64,000 nt of DNA from Rhodobacteraceae bacterium M385 (GCA_025141835.1 CP081102.1:372001-436000), one strand, 5' to 3'. Shown: positions 45,971-54,722, numbered from the stretch's first letter. The notes: a model not told the origin generated them from the sequence alone. A program made the numbers and translations.

Positions 45971-46453
45971 ATGGCACGAGGAATCACCAAAGAGGTCGAG
46001 TTGGACGACATGGATGTCGCAATTCTGAGGGCATTGCAGCGACAAGGCCGGATGACCCACGCGGAATTGTCGGAACGGGTGAACCTGTCGCCCTCGGCCT
46101 GCCACCGCCGGGTGCAGCGGTTAGAGGCCTCGGGCGTGATCCGAGACTACGTGGCATTGCTGTCCCCCCGCGCCGTGGGCCGTGTCACAACGGTGTTTGT
46201 CGAGATCAAGTTGCAAGGGCAGTCGGACGAGACCTTTGACGCTTTCGAGAAGGCAGTGGCACGGGTTGAAGACGTGTTGGAATGTCATCTGATGGCGGGG
46301 TCTGCCGACTATATGCTGAAGGTCGTTGCCCGGGATTCCGAGGATTTCGCCCGCATCCACCGCCAGCACTTGGCCCGGCTTCCCGGCGTGGCGCAGATGC
46401 AATCGAGTTTCGCGCTAAAGACGGTGTTCAAGACAACAGCGTTGCCCGTGTAA
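45971..46453 (+). CDS. Lrp/AsnC family transcriptional regulator
   Basis: A 160-residue regulator. The N-terminal helix-turn-helix (about 10-65) has ELDDMDVAILRALQRQGRMT and AELSERVNLSPSACHRRVQR. The C-terminal RAM ligand domain (about 75-150) has MAGSADYMLKVVARDSEDFA. Divergence from ald strongly suggests an AldR-like role, activating ald in response to alanine or other amino acids. Its stop is followed by the convergent azlCD pair. Confidence 0.93.
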   Translation: MARGITKEVELDDMDVAILRALQRQGRMTHAELSERVNLSPSACHRRVQRLEASGVIRDYVALLSPRAVGRVTTVFVEIKLQGQSDETFDAFEKAVARVEDVLECHLMAGSADYMLKVVARDSEDFARIHRQHLARLPGVAQMQSSFALKTVFKTTALPV

Positions 46454-46492
46454 ACCGCACCCACGTAGACCGGGCCTTGGCCCGGGGGGCGC

Positions 46493-46834
46493 TTATAAAA
46501 CCGCCCGCACCACCAGAAACGCCGCCATGCCAGCGGCCACCGCCCAAATCGGGCTTCTGCGCCAGTAGCCGATCCCCATCGCGGCAATCGCTCCGACAAG
46601 GTGCGGCGCACTCAGCGCGCCACCGGTAGAGCCGGGCCAAACCACAAGCGGCGTCACAAGGGCGGGCAGGATCGCCACGGGCGTATAGCGCAGGTGGCGC
46701 AGAAGCCATTCGGGAAGCTCTCGGTCGCCAATCAGGCCTAGAAACGATAGGCGAATGGTGAAGGTGGCCACGCCAAGGATGGCAATGATCAGCCAGATTT
46801 CTCCGGCGCTCCAGTTGCTGAGTTCTGGGGTCAT
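46493..46834 (-). CDS. azlD: AzlD family small subunit of amino-acid exporter
   Basis: A 113-residue membrane protein with about four transmembrane segments. GVATFTIRLSFLGLIGDREL and LRYTPVAILPALVTPLVVWP are the family signature. AzlC and AzlD together export branched-chain amino acids or analogues. The start overlaps the azlC stop (ATGA), and the position beside an Lrp-type regulator supports amino-acid export. Confidence 0.92.
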   Translation of the reverse strand: MTPELSNWSAGEIWLIIAILGVATFTIRLSFLGLIGDRELPEWLLRHLRYTPVAILPALVTPLVVWPGSTGGALSAPHLVGAIAAMGIGYWRRSPIWAVAAGMAAFLVVRAVL

Positions 46835-47556
46835 CTTGGGCCCATCCTGCGTTCTACTTCCGCGCCGACGATCATGGCGCCGATGCCCGCGGGCATTAGC
46901 CCAAGGTTGTATGGCAGCCCGGCAAAGGCCAGCGCCAGCACCACCGAAGCCCCTGCCGCTGCGATATGGGCGGGGGTGCGAAGGGCTGGGGCAACCAGGG
47001 CGATGAAGGTGACGGGGACTGCAAACTCTAGCCCCCAATCGGTGGATATGGACTGGCCCAACAAAGCGCCGATCAGCGTCATCACATACCAAACCGGCAC
47101 GATGGGCACACAGGTGCCAAAGAAATATAGCACCTTCTGAGGCAATGACATTTCCGGTTCGGCCTCGTACTTCAGCATCGAGACCGCATAGGTCTGGTCG
47201 ATGTTCATGTAGCCGATCAGCGCCCTCTGCCACAGGGGGGCGGCCCCCAGGTGGGGCGCAAGGGACGCGGAATACATTGCCATGCGTAGGTTCACGGCAA
47301 CCGCTGACAAGATCACGATCGCCGTCGGCGCATCGTCCAACATCAGTTGCAGGGCTGCGAATTGCGCCGCACCTGCGATGATGACCACAGAGAACCCCAT
47401 GACCTGTAGCAGGTCCAAACCGGCCTCGGTCGCGATGACACCGAACAACATCCCGAAAGGTCCCGCCACAAACATAAACGGTCCGCAGTCGCGGACACCG
47501 CGCCAGAACGCGCTGCGCATTTTTGGGGCCGGAATCGAGGTGGTGTCAGTCGCCAT
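46831..47556 (-). CDS. azlC: AzlC family permease of amino-acid exporter
   Basis: A 241-residue membrane protein with about five to seven transmembrane segments. FWRGVRDCGPFMFVAGPFGM opens the protein, and IIAGAAQFAALQLMLDD, NLRMAMYSASLAPHLG and IDQTYAVSM match AzlC/YgaZ. It works with AzlD. It is divergent from mobA over about 53 bases. Confidence 0.93.
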   Translation of the reverse strand: MATDTTSIPAPKMRSAFWRGVRDCGPFMFVAGPFGMLFGVIATEAGLDLLQVMGFSVVIIAGAAQFAALQLMLDDAPTAIVILSAVAVNLRMAMYSASLAPHLGAAPLWQRALIGYMNIDQTYAVSMLKYEAEPEMSLPQKVLYFFGTCVPIVPVWYVMTLIGALLGQSISTDWGLEFAVPVTFIALVAPALRTPAHIAAAGASVVLALAFAGLPYNLGLMPAGIGAMIVGAEVERRMGPR

Positions 47557-47609
47557 GGTACGCCAGAATGTCAGATGGATGGCCTATCGGTAGACCTGCG
47601 GAGGGGTGG

Positions 47610-48200
47610 ATGCAATCAGGTGGCGCAAATATCTCTGCCGTGGTTCTGGCCGGCGGTCAGGGGCGGCGCATCGGCGGCGGCAAGGCCCATGTGCTTTTGG
47701 CGCAGAAGCCTATGTGGCGGCATGTGGCGGAACGCATCGCGCCGCAGGTGAATGCCTTGGCCATAAACGCGCCTGAGCCCTTCGATGATTATCCTATCGT
47801 CACGGACTCTTTACCCGGCCTCGGCCCGCTGAGCGGTGTTCTTGCGGCGATGCATTGGGCGCAGAGCCAAGGGGCCGCGCGGGTGTTGACCGTTGCCGTC
47901 GATACGCCTTTCTTGCCTTCCGACCTGGGCAAGCGGTTGAGTGCAGCCATGGCACCCATCGTGATGGCCCGAACCGCCGACGGCGTGCATGGGACAACGG
48001 CGTTGTGGGATGTGTCCTTGGCTCACGATCTGGAGGCGTTCTTGCGGGGGGGCGGCCGCAAGGTCACCGCTTGGGCAATGGGACACCAAGTGGCCCATGT
48101 GGATTTCGCCGACGCCCGCCCGCCAATGTTTTTCAACGTGAACACGCCCGAGGATTTGGCGCAGGCTGAGGCCTGGATTGCGGAGGCTCTCGCGCATTGA
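47610..48200 (+). CDS. mobA: Molybdenum cofactor guanylyltransferase
   Basis: A 196-residue nucleotidyltransferase that attaches GMP to Mo-molybdopterin to make the bis-MGD cofactor. SAVVLAGGQGRRIGGGKAHV is the nucleotide-binding loop, AVDTPFLPSDL the metal-binding aspartate, and FFNVNTPEDLAQAE the C-terminal signature. GGAGGGG lies just before the ATG at 47610. No mobB or molybdoenzyme gene is nearby. Confidence 0.94.
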   Translation: MQSGGANISAVVLAGGQGRRIGGGKAHVLLAQKPMWRHVAERIAPQVNALAINAPEPFDDYPIVTDSLPGLGPLSGVLAAMHWAQSQGAARVLTVAVDTPFLPSDLGKRLSAAMAPIVMARTADGVHGTTALWDVSLAHDLEAFLRGGGRKVTAWAMGHQVAHVDFADARPPMFFNVNTPEDLAQAEAWIAEALAH

Positions 48201-48224
48201 TCCGAATGTAGGAGCTGAGGCACG

Positions 48225-48262
48225 AAAAAGCCCCACCGCTCGGGCATTCGAGCAGCGGGGCT
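48225..48262 (-). terminator. Terminator for the MalY-type gene
   Basis: On the minus strand a 14-base stem with two internal mismatches (48249-48262 with 48229-48242, AGCCCCGC.GCTCG type) has a 6-base loop and is followed by five T. It lies in the gap where mobA and the aminotransferase converge. Confidence 0.8.
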
Positions 48263-48287
48263 GAGAACTTGTTTTTGACTATTGAGA

Positions 48288-49457
48288 TTATTGCAGGTCG
48301 CTGAACGCCGCCTGCATCCGCGCGACGGCTTCCTTGATCACCGAGCGCGGCGCGGCGATGTTGAAGCGCAGGAAGCTATCGCCACCTTTGCCGAAGGTTG
48401 GCCCATAGTTGGCGGCGATCTTGGCGGTGTCCTGCACGCGGGCGGTAAATTCATCCTTGCTCATCCCGGTGCCCTCGAAATCGACCCAAGCCAGATAGGT
48501 GGACTCCAATACCATGGAGCGCAGGCCGGGGATCGCGTTGATCCCTTCATCAAAGATACGTGCGTTCTCTGCCAAGTATTCGCGCAATTCATCGAGCCAT
48601 TTTGCGCCTTCCGGGGAATAGGCCGCGGTGACCATGAATAGACCGAAAGAGTTCGGCGACATCCCAAGGGCGGCCATGCGTCCGGCGAATTTTTCACGCA
48701 GTTTGTCATCGGCAATGATGACGTTGCCGATATGGCTGCCAGCAATGTTGAAGGTCTTGGTGGCGGCGGTCATCATGACCAAACGGTCTTCGATCCCGTC
48801 GATATGGGCCATGGGGATATGCTGTTGGCCGGGCATGGTCAGATCATGGTGGATTTCGTCCGAGACGAGGATCAGGTCGTGACGCTTGGCGAAATCGGCG
48901 ATGCCTTCCAGCTCCTCTCGGGTCCAGACGCGTCCGCCGGGGTTGTGGGGCGAACAGAGGACCAGCATTTTCTCGTGGCCCTTCATCTGCGCATCAAACG
49001 CGTCGAAGTCCAAGGTAAGGCGCCCGTCCACAATGGGCATCTCCAGTTCGCACAGGTCGCGGTTCGAGGCGGTGATGACCTTGGCAAAGGCATGGTAGAC
49101 GGGCGTGAAAAGGACAACGCCGTCGCCCTCGGATGTGAAGGCATCAAGGCACATCGACGTGCCGTTCACGAGCCCATGGGTCGAGAAGATGTGAGAGGGG
49201 TCAACGGTCCAGTTGTGACGCTCCTGCATCCACCAGCAGATCGCAGCGCGATACTTGCTGTCGTCCCCGAAGTAGCCATAGATGCCGTGCTTGTGCATGT
49301 CGGCCACGGCATCTTGAACGCATTGGGGCGGGCGAAAATCCATGTCGGCGACCCACATCGAAATGCCATCTTCTGCGGAGACGCCATAAAGGGTCTCCAT
49401 CATGTCCCATTTTACGCAATGGGTGCCGCGGCGGTCGATAATTTCGTCAAATGACAT
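48288..49457 (-). CDS. MalY/PatB-type aminotransferase (cystathionine beta-lyase-like)
   Basis: A 389-residue PLP enzyme. ISMWVADMDFRPPQCVQDAV opens the core. VLCSPHNPGGRVWTREELE, LVSDEIHHDL and the PLP lysine in MMTAATKTFNIAGSHIGN follow, all typical of the MalY/PatB group of C-S lyases. It would cleave cystathionine to homocysteine, pyruvate and ammonia, or act on related thioethers. ATG 49457 with GGAGAG upstream is preferred over the extension to 49517. Transcribed alone. Confidence 0.9.
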   Translation of the reverse strand: MSFDEIIDRRGTHCVKWDMMETLYGVSAEDGISMWVADMDFRPPQCVQDAVADMHKHGIYGYFGDDSKYRAAICWWMQERHNWTVDPSHIFSTHGLVNGTSMCLDAFTSEGDGVVLFTPVYHAFAKVITASNRDLCELEMPIVDGRLTLDFDAFDAQMKGHEKMLVLCSPHNPGGRVWTREELEGIADFAKRHDLILVSDEIHHDLTMPGQQHIPMAHIDGIEDRLVMMTAATKTFNIAGSHIGNVIIADDKLREKFAGRMAALGMSPNSFGLFMVTAAYSPEGAKWLDELREYLAENARIFDEGINAIPGLRSMVLESTYLAWVDFEGTGMSKDEFTARVQDTAKIAANYGPTFGKGGDSFLRFNIAAPRSVIKEAVARMQAAFSDLQ

Positions 49458-49536
49458 GGGGGGTCTCTCCTTGGAAGGTGCTGGAAGGGAACCTACCGTT
49501 TGGTGGATGGGCTGCAAGGGGCATACCGCACCTGAG

Positions 49537-49600
49537 TGGCGCTTTGGGCAGAGGGAGGGAGCCTCCGGCGGGGATATTTGAAGAACGAGGAAAGCTGGGG
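49537..49600. repeat. Intergenic GATATTT/GC-rich repeat element, copy 2
   Basis: GGCGCTTTGGGCAGAGGGA, then GCCTCCGGCGGGGATATTTG and AAGAACGAGGAAAG, lies upstream of the first deformylase gene. It shares the order GC-rich block, GATATTT and purine-rich GAA stretch with the minus-strand copy at 5.23-5.29 kb. It matches an element I recall from many Rhodobacterales intergenic regions. The role is unknown. Confidence 0.45.
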
Positions 49601-49638
49601 TCTTTCATGGAAGAGTGGTTTCGCTTAAACGGGCGGCC

Positions 49639-50163
49639 ATGAAGCTTCCGATTTTGATCCATCCCGACCCACGCCTGAAAAAGGTGGCCGCTCCCGTAGA
49701 CGATGTCTCGGACAAGTTGCGGGCATTGGCCGACAACATGCTGACGACGATGTATGAGGCGCCGGGCATCGGTCTGGCCGCGCCGCAAGTGGGCATTGGG
49801 TCACGGTTGATCGTGTTGGATTGCGAGAAGGGGGACGATGCGGTGCCCCGGCCCTTGGTGATGGTGAACCCGCAAGTCGTGGCGGCGTCGGATGAGACAA
49901 ACACCTATGATGAGGGCTGTCTGTCGATCCCCGATGTTTATGCGGATGTGACGCGGCCCGAGGCCGTGACCGTGCGTTGGATGGACCTGAATGGGGCGGA
50001 GCAGGAAGAGACATTTGATGGGCTCTGGGCGACCTGCGTGCAGCACGAGATAGACCACCTCGAAGGGAAGCTGTTCATCGATTATTTGAGCGGGCTGAAG
50101 CGCCAGTTGATCACCCGCAAGATGGTGAAGTTGAAGCGCGACCGCGCGCGCGATATCGCGTGA
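49639..50163 (+). CDS. def: Peptide deformylase (canonical copy)
   Basis: A 174-residue metalloenzyme removing the formyl group from nascent N-terminal methionine. All three motifs are intact: GIGLAAPQ (43-50), EGCLSIP with metal ligand Cys94, and QHEIDHLEG with His136, catalytic Glu137 and His140. ATG 49639 is chosen, since PILIHPDPRLKKVA is the usual N-terminus. It is the first of three tandem paralogues and its stop overlaps the next start (GTGA). It is probably the housekeeping enzyme of the cluster. Confidence 0.96.
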   Translation: MKLPILIHPDPRLKKVAAPVDDVSDKLRALADNMLTTMYEAPGIGLAAPQVGIGSRLIVLDCEKGDDAVPRPLVMVNPQVVAASDETNTYDEGCLSIPDVYADVTRPEAVTVRWMDLNGAEQEETFDGLWATCVQHEIDHLEGKLFIDYLSGLKRQLITRKMVKLKRDRARDIA

Positions 50164-50645
50164 GCGTCAGGCCGGTTCTGCTGTGGCCTGACCCTCGGTT
50201 GGCCAAGGTTTGTGTCCCCGTGGATGCGCCGCCGTCTGAATTGATCCAAGACTTGTTTGACACGATGTACGCCGCCAACGGTCGCGGGCTTGCCGCGCCG
50301 CAGATCGGCGTTTTGTTTCGTGTGTTCGTGGTGGATGTGAGTTGGAAAGAAGGCGCGTATGATCCGCGCGTGTTCATCAACCCGACGTTGCAGCAGCGCA
50401 GCGAGGACATCGGCACGATGGAGGAGCAGTGCCTTTCCATCCCTGACCTTCCCATGGCGGTGACACGGCCCGCCGCGATTACCTTGGCGTGGGACACGGT
50501 AGAGGGCACGCGCGAGGAAGCGACCTTCACGGGTATTCTTGGCCGGTGCATCCAGCACGAGTTTGACCACCTTGATGGCCGGGTGATCTTCGACCATCAA
50601 TCGCCCGAGGCCCGCGCGGAACTGGAGGCGACCTATGCCGGTTAG
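50160..50645 (+). CDS. Second peptide deformylase paralogue
   Basis: A 161-residue deformylase with GTG start. Motifs are GRGLAAPQ, EQCLSIP (Cys91; Gln replaces the usual Gly) and QHEFDHLDG (His133, Glu134, His137). The metal ligands and catalytic glutamate are all present, so activity is plausible. It lacks the basic C-terminal tail of the first copy and ends [10 protein letters not shown]. It overlaps the next paralogue by 11 bases, so the three are a translationally coupled series. Confidence 0.9.
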   Translation: MSVRPVLLWPDPRLAKVCVPVDAPPSELIQDLFDTMYAANGRGLAAPQIGVLFRVFVVDVSWKEGAYDPRVFINPTLQQRSEDIGTMEEQCLSIPDLPMAVTRPAAITLAWDTVEGTREEATFTGILGRCIQHEFDHLDGRVIFDHQSPEARAELEATYAG

Positions 50646-51129
50646 GCCCTTTATCCCCTATCCAGACAAGCGCCTGCGCACCGTGGCTGAGACCGTCGGC
50701 ACCGTCACCGACGTGCACCGCGATATCTGGCAAGACATGATCGAGACCATGGACGCCATGCCCGGCGTCGGCCTTGCGGCGCCGCAAATTGGCGTGATGC
50801 TAAGGCTCGCCGTGGTGGACGCCAGCGACATTCGCGGTCAGGCGATCCGCATGGCTGATCCCGAGCTTGTAAGCGCCTCGGATGATTTGAATACTTACCC
50901 AGAGGCTTCCCCCAATCTGCCCGGCGTCAGCGCTCAGATCACCCGCCCTGCGCGGGTTACGGTAGCTTTCACCGACCATATGGGGATGCGGGTACGGCAG
51001 GAGTTCGTCGGCCTCTGGGCAACCTCGGTACAGCACCAGATCGACCATCTTGCGGGCAAGATGTACGTAGACCACTTAAGCCGTGTGAAGCGGGAAATGC
51101 TGGTCAAGAAATCTCGGAGGGGCGCGTGA
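50635..51129 (+). CDS. Degenerate peptide deformylase-like protein (predicted inactive)
   Basis: A 164-residue protein clearly homologous to its two neighbours. Motif 1 GVGLAAPQ is intact. Motif 2 reads EASPN instead of EGCLS, so the metal-ligand Cys is replaced by Ser92. Motif 3 reads QHQIDHLAG, so the catalytic Glu is Gln135 while both histidines (134, 138) remain. The reading frame is open and full length, with no stop or frameshift, and the scaffold is conserved. I infer a pseudoenzyme with a possible regulatory or binding role. Its stop overlaps the region where fmt starts. Confidence 0.88.
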   Translation: MPVRPFIPYPDKRLRTVAETVGTVTDVHRDIWQDMIETMDAMPGVGLAAPQIGVMLRLAVVDASDIRGQAIRMADPELVSASDDLNTYPEASPNLPGVSAQITRPARVTVAFTDHMGMRVRQEFVGLWATSVQHQIDHLAGKMYVDHLSRVKREMLVKKSRRGA

Positions 51130-52034
51130 TGCGGATCGTTTTTATGGGCACGCCCGAGTTCTCGGTTCCGGTGCTGGATGCCTTGGTGGACGCGGGCCAC
51201 GACATTGCCGCCGTTTATTCTCAACCGCCGCGCCCGGCGGGACGGGGCAAGAAGGATCGTCCCAGCCCGGTGCAAGCGCGGGCCGAAGCGCTTGGATTGT
51301 CCGTCCGTCATCCGGTGTCCTTGAAGGGCGCAGAGGCGCAGGCAGATTTCGCCGCGCTTAACGCCGATGTCGCTGTGGTTGTGGCTTATGGGTTGATCCT
51401 GCCGCAAGCGGTGCTGGATGCGCCCCGGCGCGGATGTCTGAATATCCACGCATCTTTGTTGCCCCGTTGGCGCGGCGCCGCGCCGATCCACCGCGCAATT
51501 ATGGCGGGCGATAGCCATACAGGCATTTGCATCATGCAAATGGAGGCAGGTTTGGACACTGGCCCGGTTCTGCTGAGCCAAGAAACCCCCATCGGGCCGG
51601 AAGAGACGACGGGCGCATTACACGACCGCCTATCCGCTCTTGGTGCCAGCACCATTGTGAAGGCTCTGGCGCAGTTGGACGATTTGACCGCCGAAGTGCA
51701 GCCCGAGGACGGTGTCACCTATGCTGCAAAGATTGATAAATCCGAAGCAAAGGTGGATTGGAGCCTTCCGGCCCCCCATATCAATAAGCAGATCCTTGGC
51801 CTGTCGCCCTTTCCCGGTGCTTGGACAATGGCGGGCGGCAAGCGGTTGAAGCTGCTGCAAAGCCGTGTCGCGGACGGCGCGGGCGCGGCTGGTACGGTAC
51901 TGAATGGGCTGACGATCGCCTGTGGCGAAGGGGCGGTAGAAATCACCCGTGTCCAACCCGAAGGCAAGGGCGCGATGGATACGAAAGACTGGCTATTGGG
52001 AGCAAGGATCGCGCCGGGCACGGTTTTTACGTAG
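51129..52034 (+). CDS. fmt: Methionyl-tRNA formyltransferase
   Basis: A 301-residue enzyme formylating initiator Met-tRNA, the counterpart of deformylase. It has [38 protein letters not shown], the active-site block [20 protein letters not shown] and [17 protein letters not shown], with an OB-like C-terminal domain. ATG 51129 is preferred over the adjoining GTG 51126. It shares a base with the stop of the deformylase-like gene. def-fmt linkage is classical; the extra copies are the unusual part. Confidence 0.96.
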   Translation: MRIVFMGTPEFSVPVLDALVDAGHDIAAVYSQPPRPAGRGKKDRPSPVQARAEALGLSVRHPVSLKGAEAQADFAALNADVAVVVAYGLILPQAVLDAPRRGCLNIHASLLPRWRGAAPIHRAIMAGDSHTGICIMQMEAGLDTGPVLLSQETPIGPEETTGALHDRLSALGASTIVKALAQLDDLTAEVQPEDGVTYAAKIDKSEAKVDWSLPAPHINKQILGLSPFPGAWTMAGGKRLKLLQSRVADGAGAAGTVLNGLTIACGEGAVEITRVQPEGKGAMDTKDWLLGARIAPGTVFT

Positions 52035-52093
52035 ACCGGGCCTGGGCCCGGGGTGCAGGATAGGGGCCGAGGCCCAGGTTATAGGAGGACCCT

Positions 52094-52378
52094 ATGGTTC
52101 TGTTTTCATTCTTCGGATCATTGATGATCGCGGGCGTCGTGGCCTTCTTGTTCGAAAAGTGGGGCTGGACCCACAACGGAATCTTGCCCTCTGTCTTCAT
52201 CGCTTGGGGGGCGGTTCTGGTGCTGTTTTTCGTGCGGTCATTGTTTGGCCTGTCCCTTGGGTCGCCCGGTTTGGATGCGGTTATCGGCTCCGCTGCCGCC
52301 CTTGTGCTGATCCCCACAGAATACGCTTCAAAGCGGCGCAACAAGGACACGCGCGATCGGCCTTGGCGAAACCGATAA
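52094..52378 (+). CDS. Small membrane protein of unknown function
   Basis: A 94-residue protein with about three hydrophobic segments (2-20, 30-52 and 56-76) and a basic tail (YASKRRNKDTRDRPWRNR). It begins 60 bases after fmt, preceded by AGGAGG. Probably the last gene of the def-fmt transcript. Not recognised. Confidence 0.7.
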   Translation: MVLFSFFGSLMIAGVVAFLFEKWGWTHNGILPSVFIAWGAVLVLFFVRSLFGLSLGSPGLDAVIGSAAALVLIPTEYASKRRNKDTRDRPWRNR

Positions 52379-52442
52379 AGGGCATAGGGGGCGCTTACCG
52401 CTCTCTGCACCCGCTTACCTGCGCGGCGCCGCAGTGCAGCAC

Positions 52443-52491
52443 TTGCGCATCGCTGCGCATTAATCTACCCCTCACGTAACGCATCGCGCAA
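52443..52491. promoter_or_regulatory. Repeated TTGCGC-type sites upstream of mcl1
   Basis: TTGCGCATCGCTGCGCA (52443-52459) contains two copies of TGCGCA four bases apart. ACGCATCGCGCAA (52479-52491) repeats the same bases on the opposite strand (TTGCGCGATGCGT). These lie 22-70 bases before the mcl1 start and look like operator sites for a carbon-metabolism regulator. The binding protein is unknown; ScfR/RamB-like regulators bind TTGC-containing sites (from memory). Confidence 0.4.
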
Positions 52492-52512
52492 TTTCCTTTC
52501 GTGAGGACTTCC

Positions 52513-53469
52513 ATGAGCTTCCGCATCCAGCCCACCCCTATCGCCCGCCCCAACCGCTGCCAGCTCTTTGGGCCCGGCTCGAACCCGAAACTGTTTGCGA
52601 AGATGGCGGCCTCGGACGCGGATGTGATTAACCTTGATCTGGAAGACAGCGTCGCCCCTGATGATAAAGCAGCGGCGCGAGCCAATATTATCAACGCAAT
52701 CAAAGACGTGGATTGGGGGGGCAAGACCCTGAGCGTGCGGATCAACGGGCTCGACACGCCCTATTGGTATCGCGATGTGGTGGAGTTGCTGGAGGCCGAT
52801 ACCCCGCGTCTCGACATCATCATGATCCCCAAAGTGGGCTGCGCGGCAGATATCTATGCCGTGGATGCGTTGGTCACGGCGATTGAAACCGCCAAGGGGC
52901 GCACCAAGCCTATCGGGTTTGAGGTGATTATCGAAAGTGCGGCTGGCATTGCCCATGTGGAAGAGATCGCAGCGGCCTCCCCCCGGATGCAAGCGATGAG
53001 CCTAGGGGCGGCGGATTTCGCCGCGTCGATGGGGATGCAGACCACCGGCATCGGCGGCACGCAAGAGGCGTATTATATGCTCCACGAAGGGGCCAAATAC
53101 TGGTCCGACCCGTGGCATTGGGCGCAAGCGGCAATTGTCGCGGCTTGCCGCACCCACGGTGTTTTACCGGTGGATGGCCCGTTTGGGGACTTCTCGGATG
53201 ATGAAGGCTACCGTGCTCAAGCGCGCCGTTCTGCCACGTTGGGGATGGTCGGCAAATGGGCCATCCATCCCAAGCAGATCTCGGTGGCGAACGAGGTTTT
53301 CACCCCCTCTGCCGAGGCGGTCGCTGAAGCGGAAGAGATCCTTGCCGCGATGGAGAAGGCCAAGGCCGAAGGCACCGGGGCCACGGTATATAAGGGGCGT
53401 TTGGTGGATATCGCATCGATCAAGCAGGCCGAAGTTATCGTGAAACAAGCTAAAATGATCGCGGGCTAA
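52513..53469 (+). CDS. mcl1: L-malyl-CoA/beta-methylmalyl-CoA lyase
   Basis: A 318-residue CitE-like TIM-barrel enzyme cleaving malyl-CoA to acetyl-CoA and glyoxylate, and methylmalyl-CoA to propionyl-CoA and glyoxylate. MSFRIQPTPIARPNRCQLFG, VINLDLEDSVAPDDKAAARA and FEVIIESAAGIAHVEEIAA are as I recall them from Rhodobacter sphaeroides Mcl1. So are MGMQTTGIGGTQEAYYMLHE and VGKWAIHPKQI. It is a central step of the ethylmalonyl-CoA pathway for acetate and C2 assimilation. GTGAGGAC precedes ATG 52513. It is transcribed alone. Confidence 0.94.
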   Translation: MSFRIQPTPIARPNRCQLFGPGSNPKLFAKMAASDADVINLDLEDSVAPDDKAAARANIINAIKDVDWGGKTLSVRINGLDTPYWYRDVVELLEADTPRLDIIMIPKVGCAADIYAVDALVTAIETAKGRTKPIGFEVIIESAAGIAHVEEIAAASPRMQAMSLGAADFAASMGMQTTGIGGTQEAYYMLHEGAKYWSDPWHWAQAAIVAACRTHGVLPVDGPFGDFSDDEGYRAQARRSATLGMVGKWAIHPKQISVANEVFTPSAEAVAEAEEILAAMEKAKAEGTGATVYKGRLVDIASIKQAEVIVKQAKMIAG

Positions 53470-53540
53470 CGCGAGGCGTTAAGGCCTGAGAAAGATTTCG
53501 CTGCTTACAGTTTTCCGGTGGGTAAAGCTGTGGGGCTGTT

Positions 53541-54722
53541 ATGAATTTTTCTGATATTTTTGAACTTATTGCGACCTTGGCGCTGACCGGGCTTCTGGCG
53601 CAAGGATACGGGGTCGTGCGCCGCAAACTGGCGGACGGGGTCTTAGCGCGGGCGGGTCTTGGGGCGATGTTCGGGGCAATCGCGATCGTGCAGATGAACA
53701 ATCCGATTGAGCCTTTTGACGGCTTTATCATGGACTTGCGCAGTATCCCCATTGCTCTTGCCGGTGCGTTTCTTGGGGGGCACGGATTGGTGGCCTGCCT
53801 TGCTGTGGCGATGATGATGCGGCTGCACATTGGCGGTGTCGGCATGGAATCGGGCTTGTGGGGCATGATATTGGCAGGGGCAGGTGGCCTGACGTGGTCC
53901 CTGTTGGCTAAAAAGGCAGAGCATCGAAGCTATGGGTGTTATCTTGCCTTGGCGCTGGCGACATCCAGCCACTTGATAGCAGGCGTGTTTCTGCCGCAAC
54001 AAATGGCACACTACTTCTTCGCGACGAGCGCAATCCCGATTTTCCTTCTCAATTTGGCGACGGTGCCCTTATTTGCCGCTTTGCTAGATCGGGAGGACCG
54101 CAACATTAGTTGGGAAAAGCGCTTGAATGCTTCAGCCACCCATGACCCGGCGTCGGGGCTGTTGTTAAGCGCTGCCTTCGTCCGAGAAATGACCAATGCT
54201 TACACGGCACGGGCGTTCGGCACCTTTGCCGGGTTTCTGACAATCGCGCCGGACCGGAGGGCCTTGCAAAACGTCATCGCGCTATTTGGTGATCCTGCCC
54301 CGGTGGCGTTGGATCGCCAGTCTTTGGGGGCGCATTTTGAACATGCCGATTTGGCAGGACTATGTGTGGACGGCCGTGTTTTGGTCCCTCTCAGTCCGTG
54401 CGAGGTGCTTAATTGGAACAGGCTTAAGGCAAATCTGACCCTCGCGCTGCGCGACACGCCTTCTGCCGCGAATGGCAATATGGTGTCCGTGTCGATGCAC
54501 GAAGTCAGCGATCCCCACGACTTCTTGCAATTCACAGAATCAGCACTGGTGTCGGCAATTGTCGCTTGGGACCCTGACGTGGAAGCCCGCAAACGACCCA
54601 ATGCGCAGGCCTGTCCTGAAACCCCTGCCTCCACCGCGCCCGGCTTCAATCAAGAACGCAATGACCTTCTGTTTGCGAAGGCCGAATTCTTGATGCGCAG
54701 AAAGAAGCACTCTGTCCCCTAA
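53541..54722 (+). CDS. LytS-type 5TM receptor with degenerate GGDEF-like domain
   Basis: A 393-residue protein. The first ~185 residues form about five transmembrane segments. [20 protein letters not shown] and [20 protein letters not shown] match the 5TMR-LYT sensor family. After a short linker, [20 protein letters not shown] (around 195-214) resembles the entry of diguanylate cyclase domains (xxHDxLTGLxNR). No GG[DE]EF sequence follows; the region corresponding to the active site reads differently. I infer a non-catalytic GGDEF relic or binding domain. The tail is Pro/Ala-rich then basic. It is a monocistronic gene between mcl1 and accA. Confidence 0.7.
   Translation: MNFSDIFELIATLALTGLLAQGYGVVRRKLADGVLARAGLGAMFGAIAIVQMNNPIEPFDGFIMDLRSIPIALAGAFLGGHGLVACLAVAMMMRLHIGGVGMESGLWGMILAGAGGLTWSLLAKKAEHRSYGCYLALALATSSHLIAGVFLPQQMAHYFFATSAIPIFLLNLATVPLFAALLDREDRNISWEKRLNASATHDPASGLLLSAAFVREMTNAYTARAFGTFAGFLTIAPDRRALQNVIALFGDPAPVALDRQSLGAHFEHADLAGLCVDGRVLVPLSPCEVLNWNRLKANLTLALRDTPSAANGNMVSVSMHEVSDPHDFLQFTESALVSAIVAWDPDVEARKRPNAQACPETPASTAPGFNQERNDLLFAKAEFLMRRKKHSVP

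Noticed and set aside
44812..46239. A 475-codon plus-strand frame over ald and the Lrp-type gene
   Set aside because: It covers two real genes and their shared promoter, and its composition is typical of a shadow frame.
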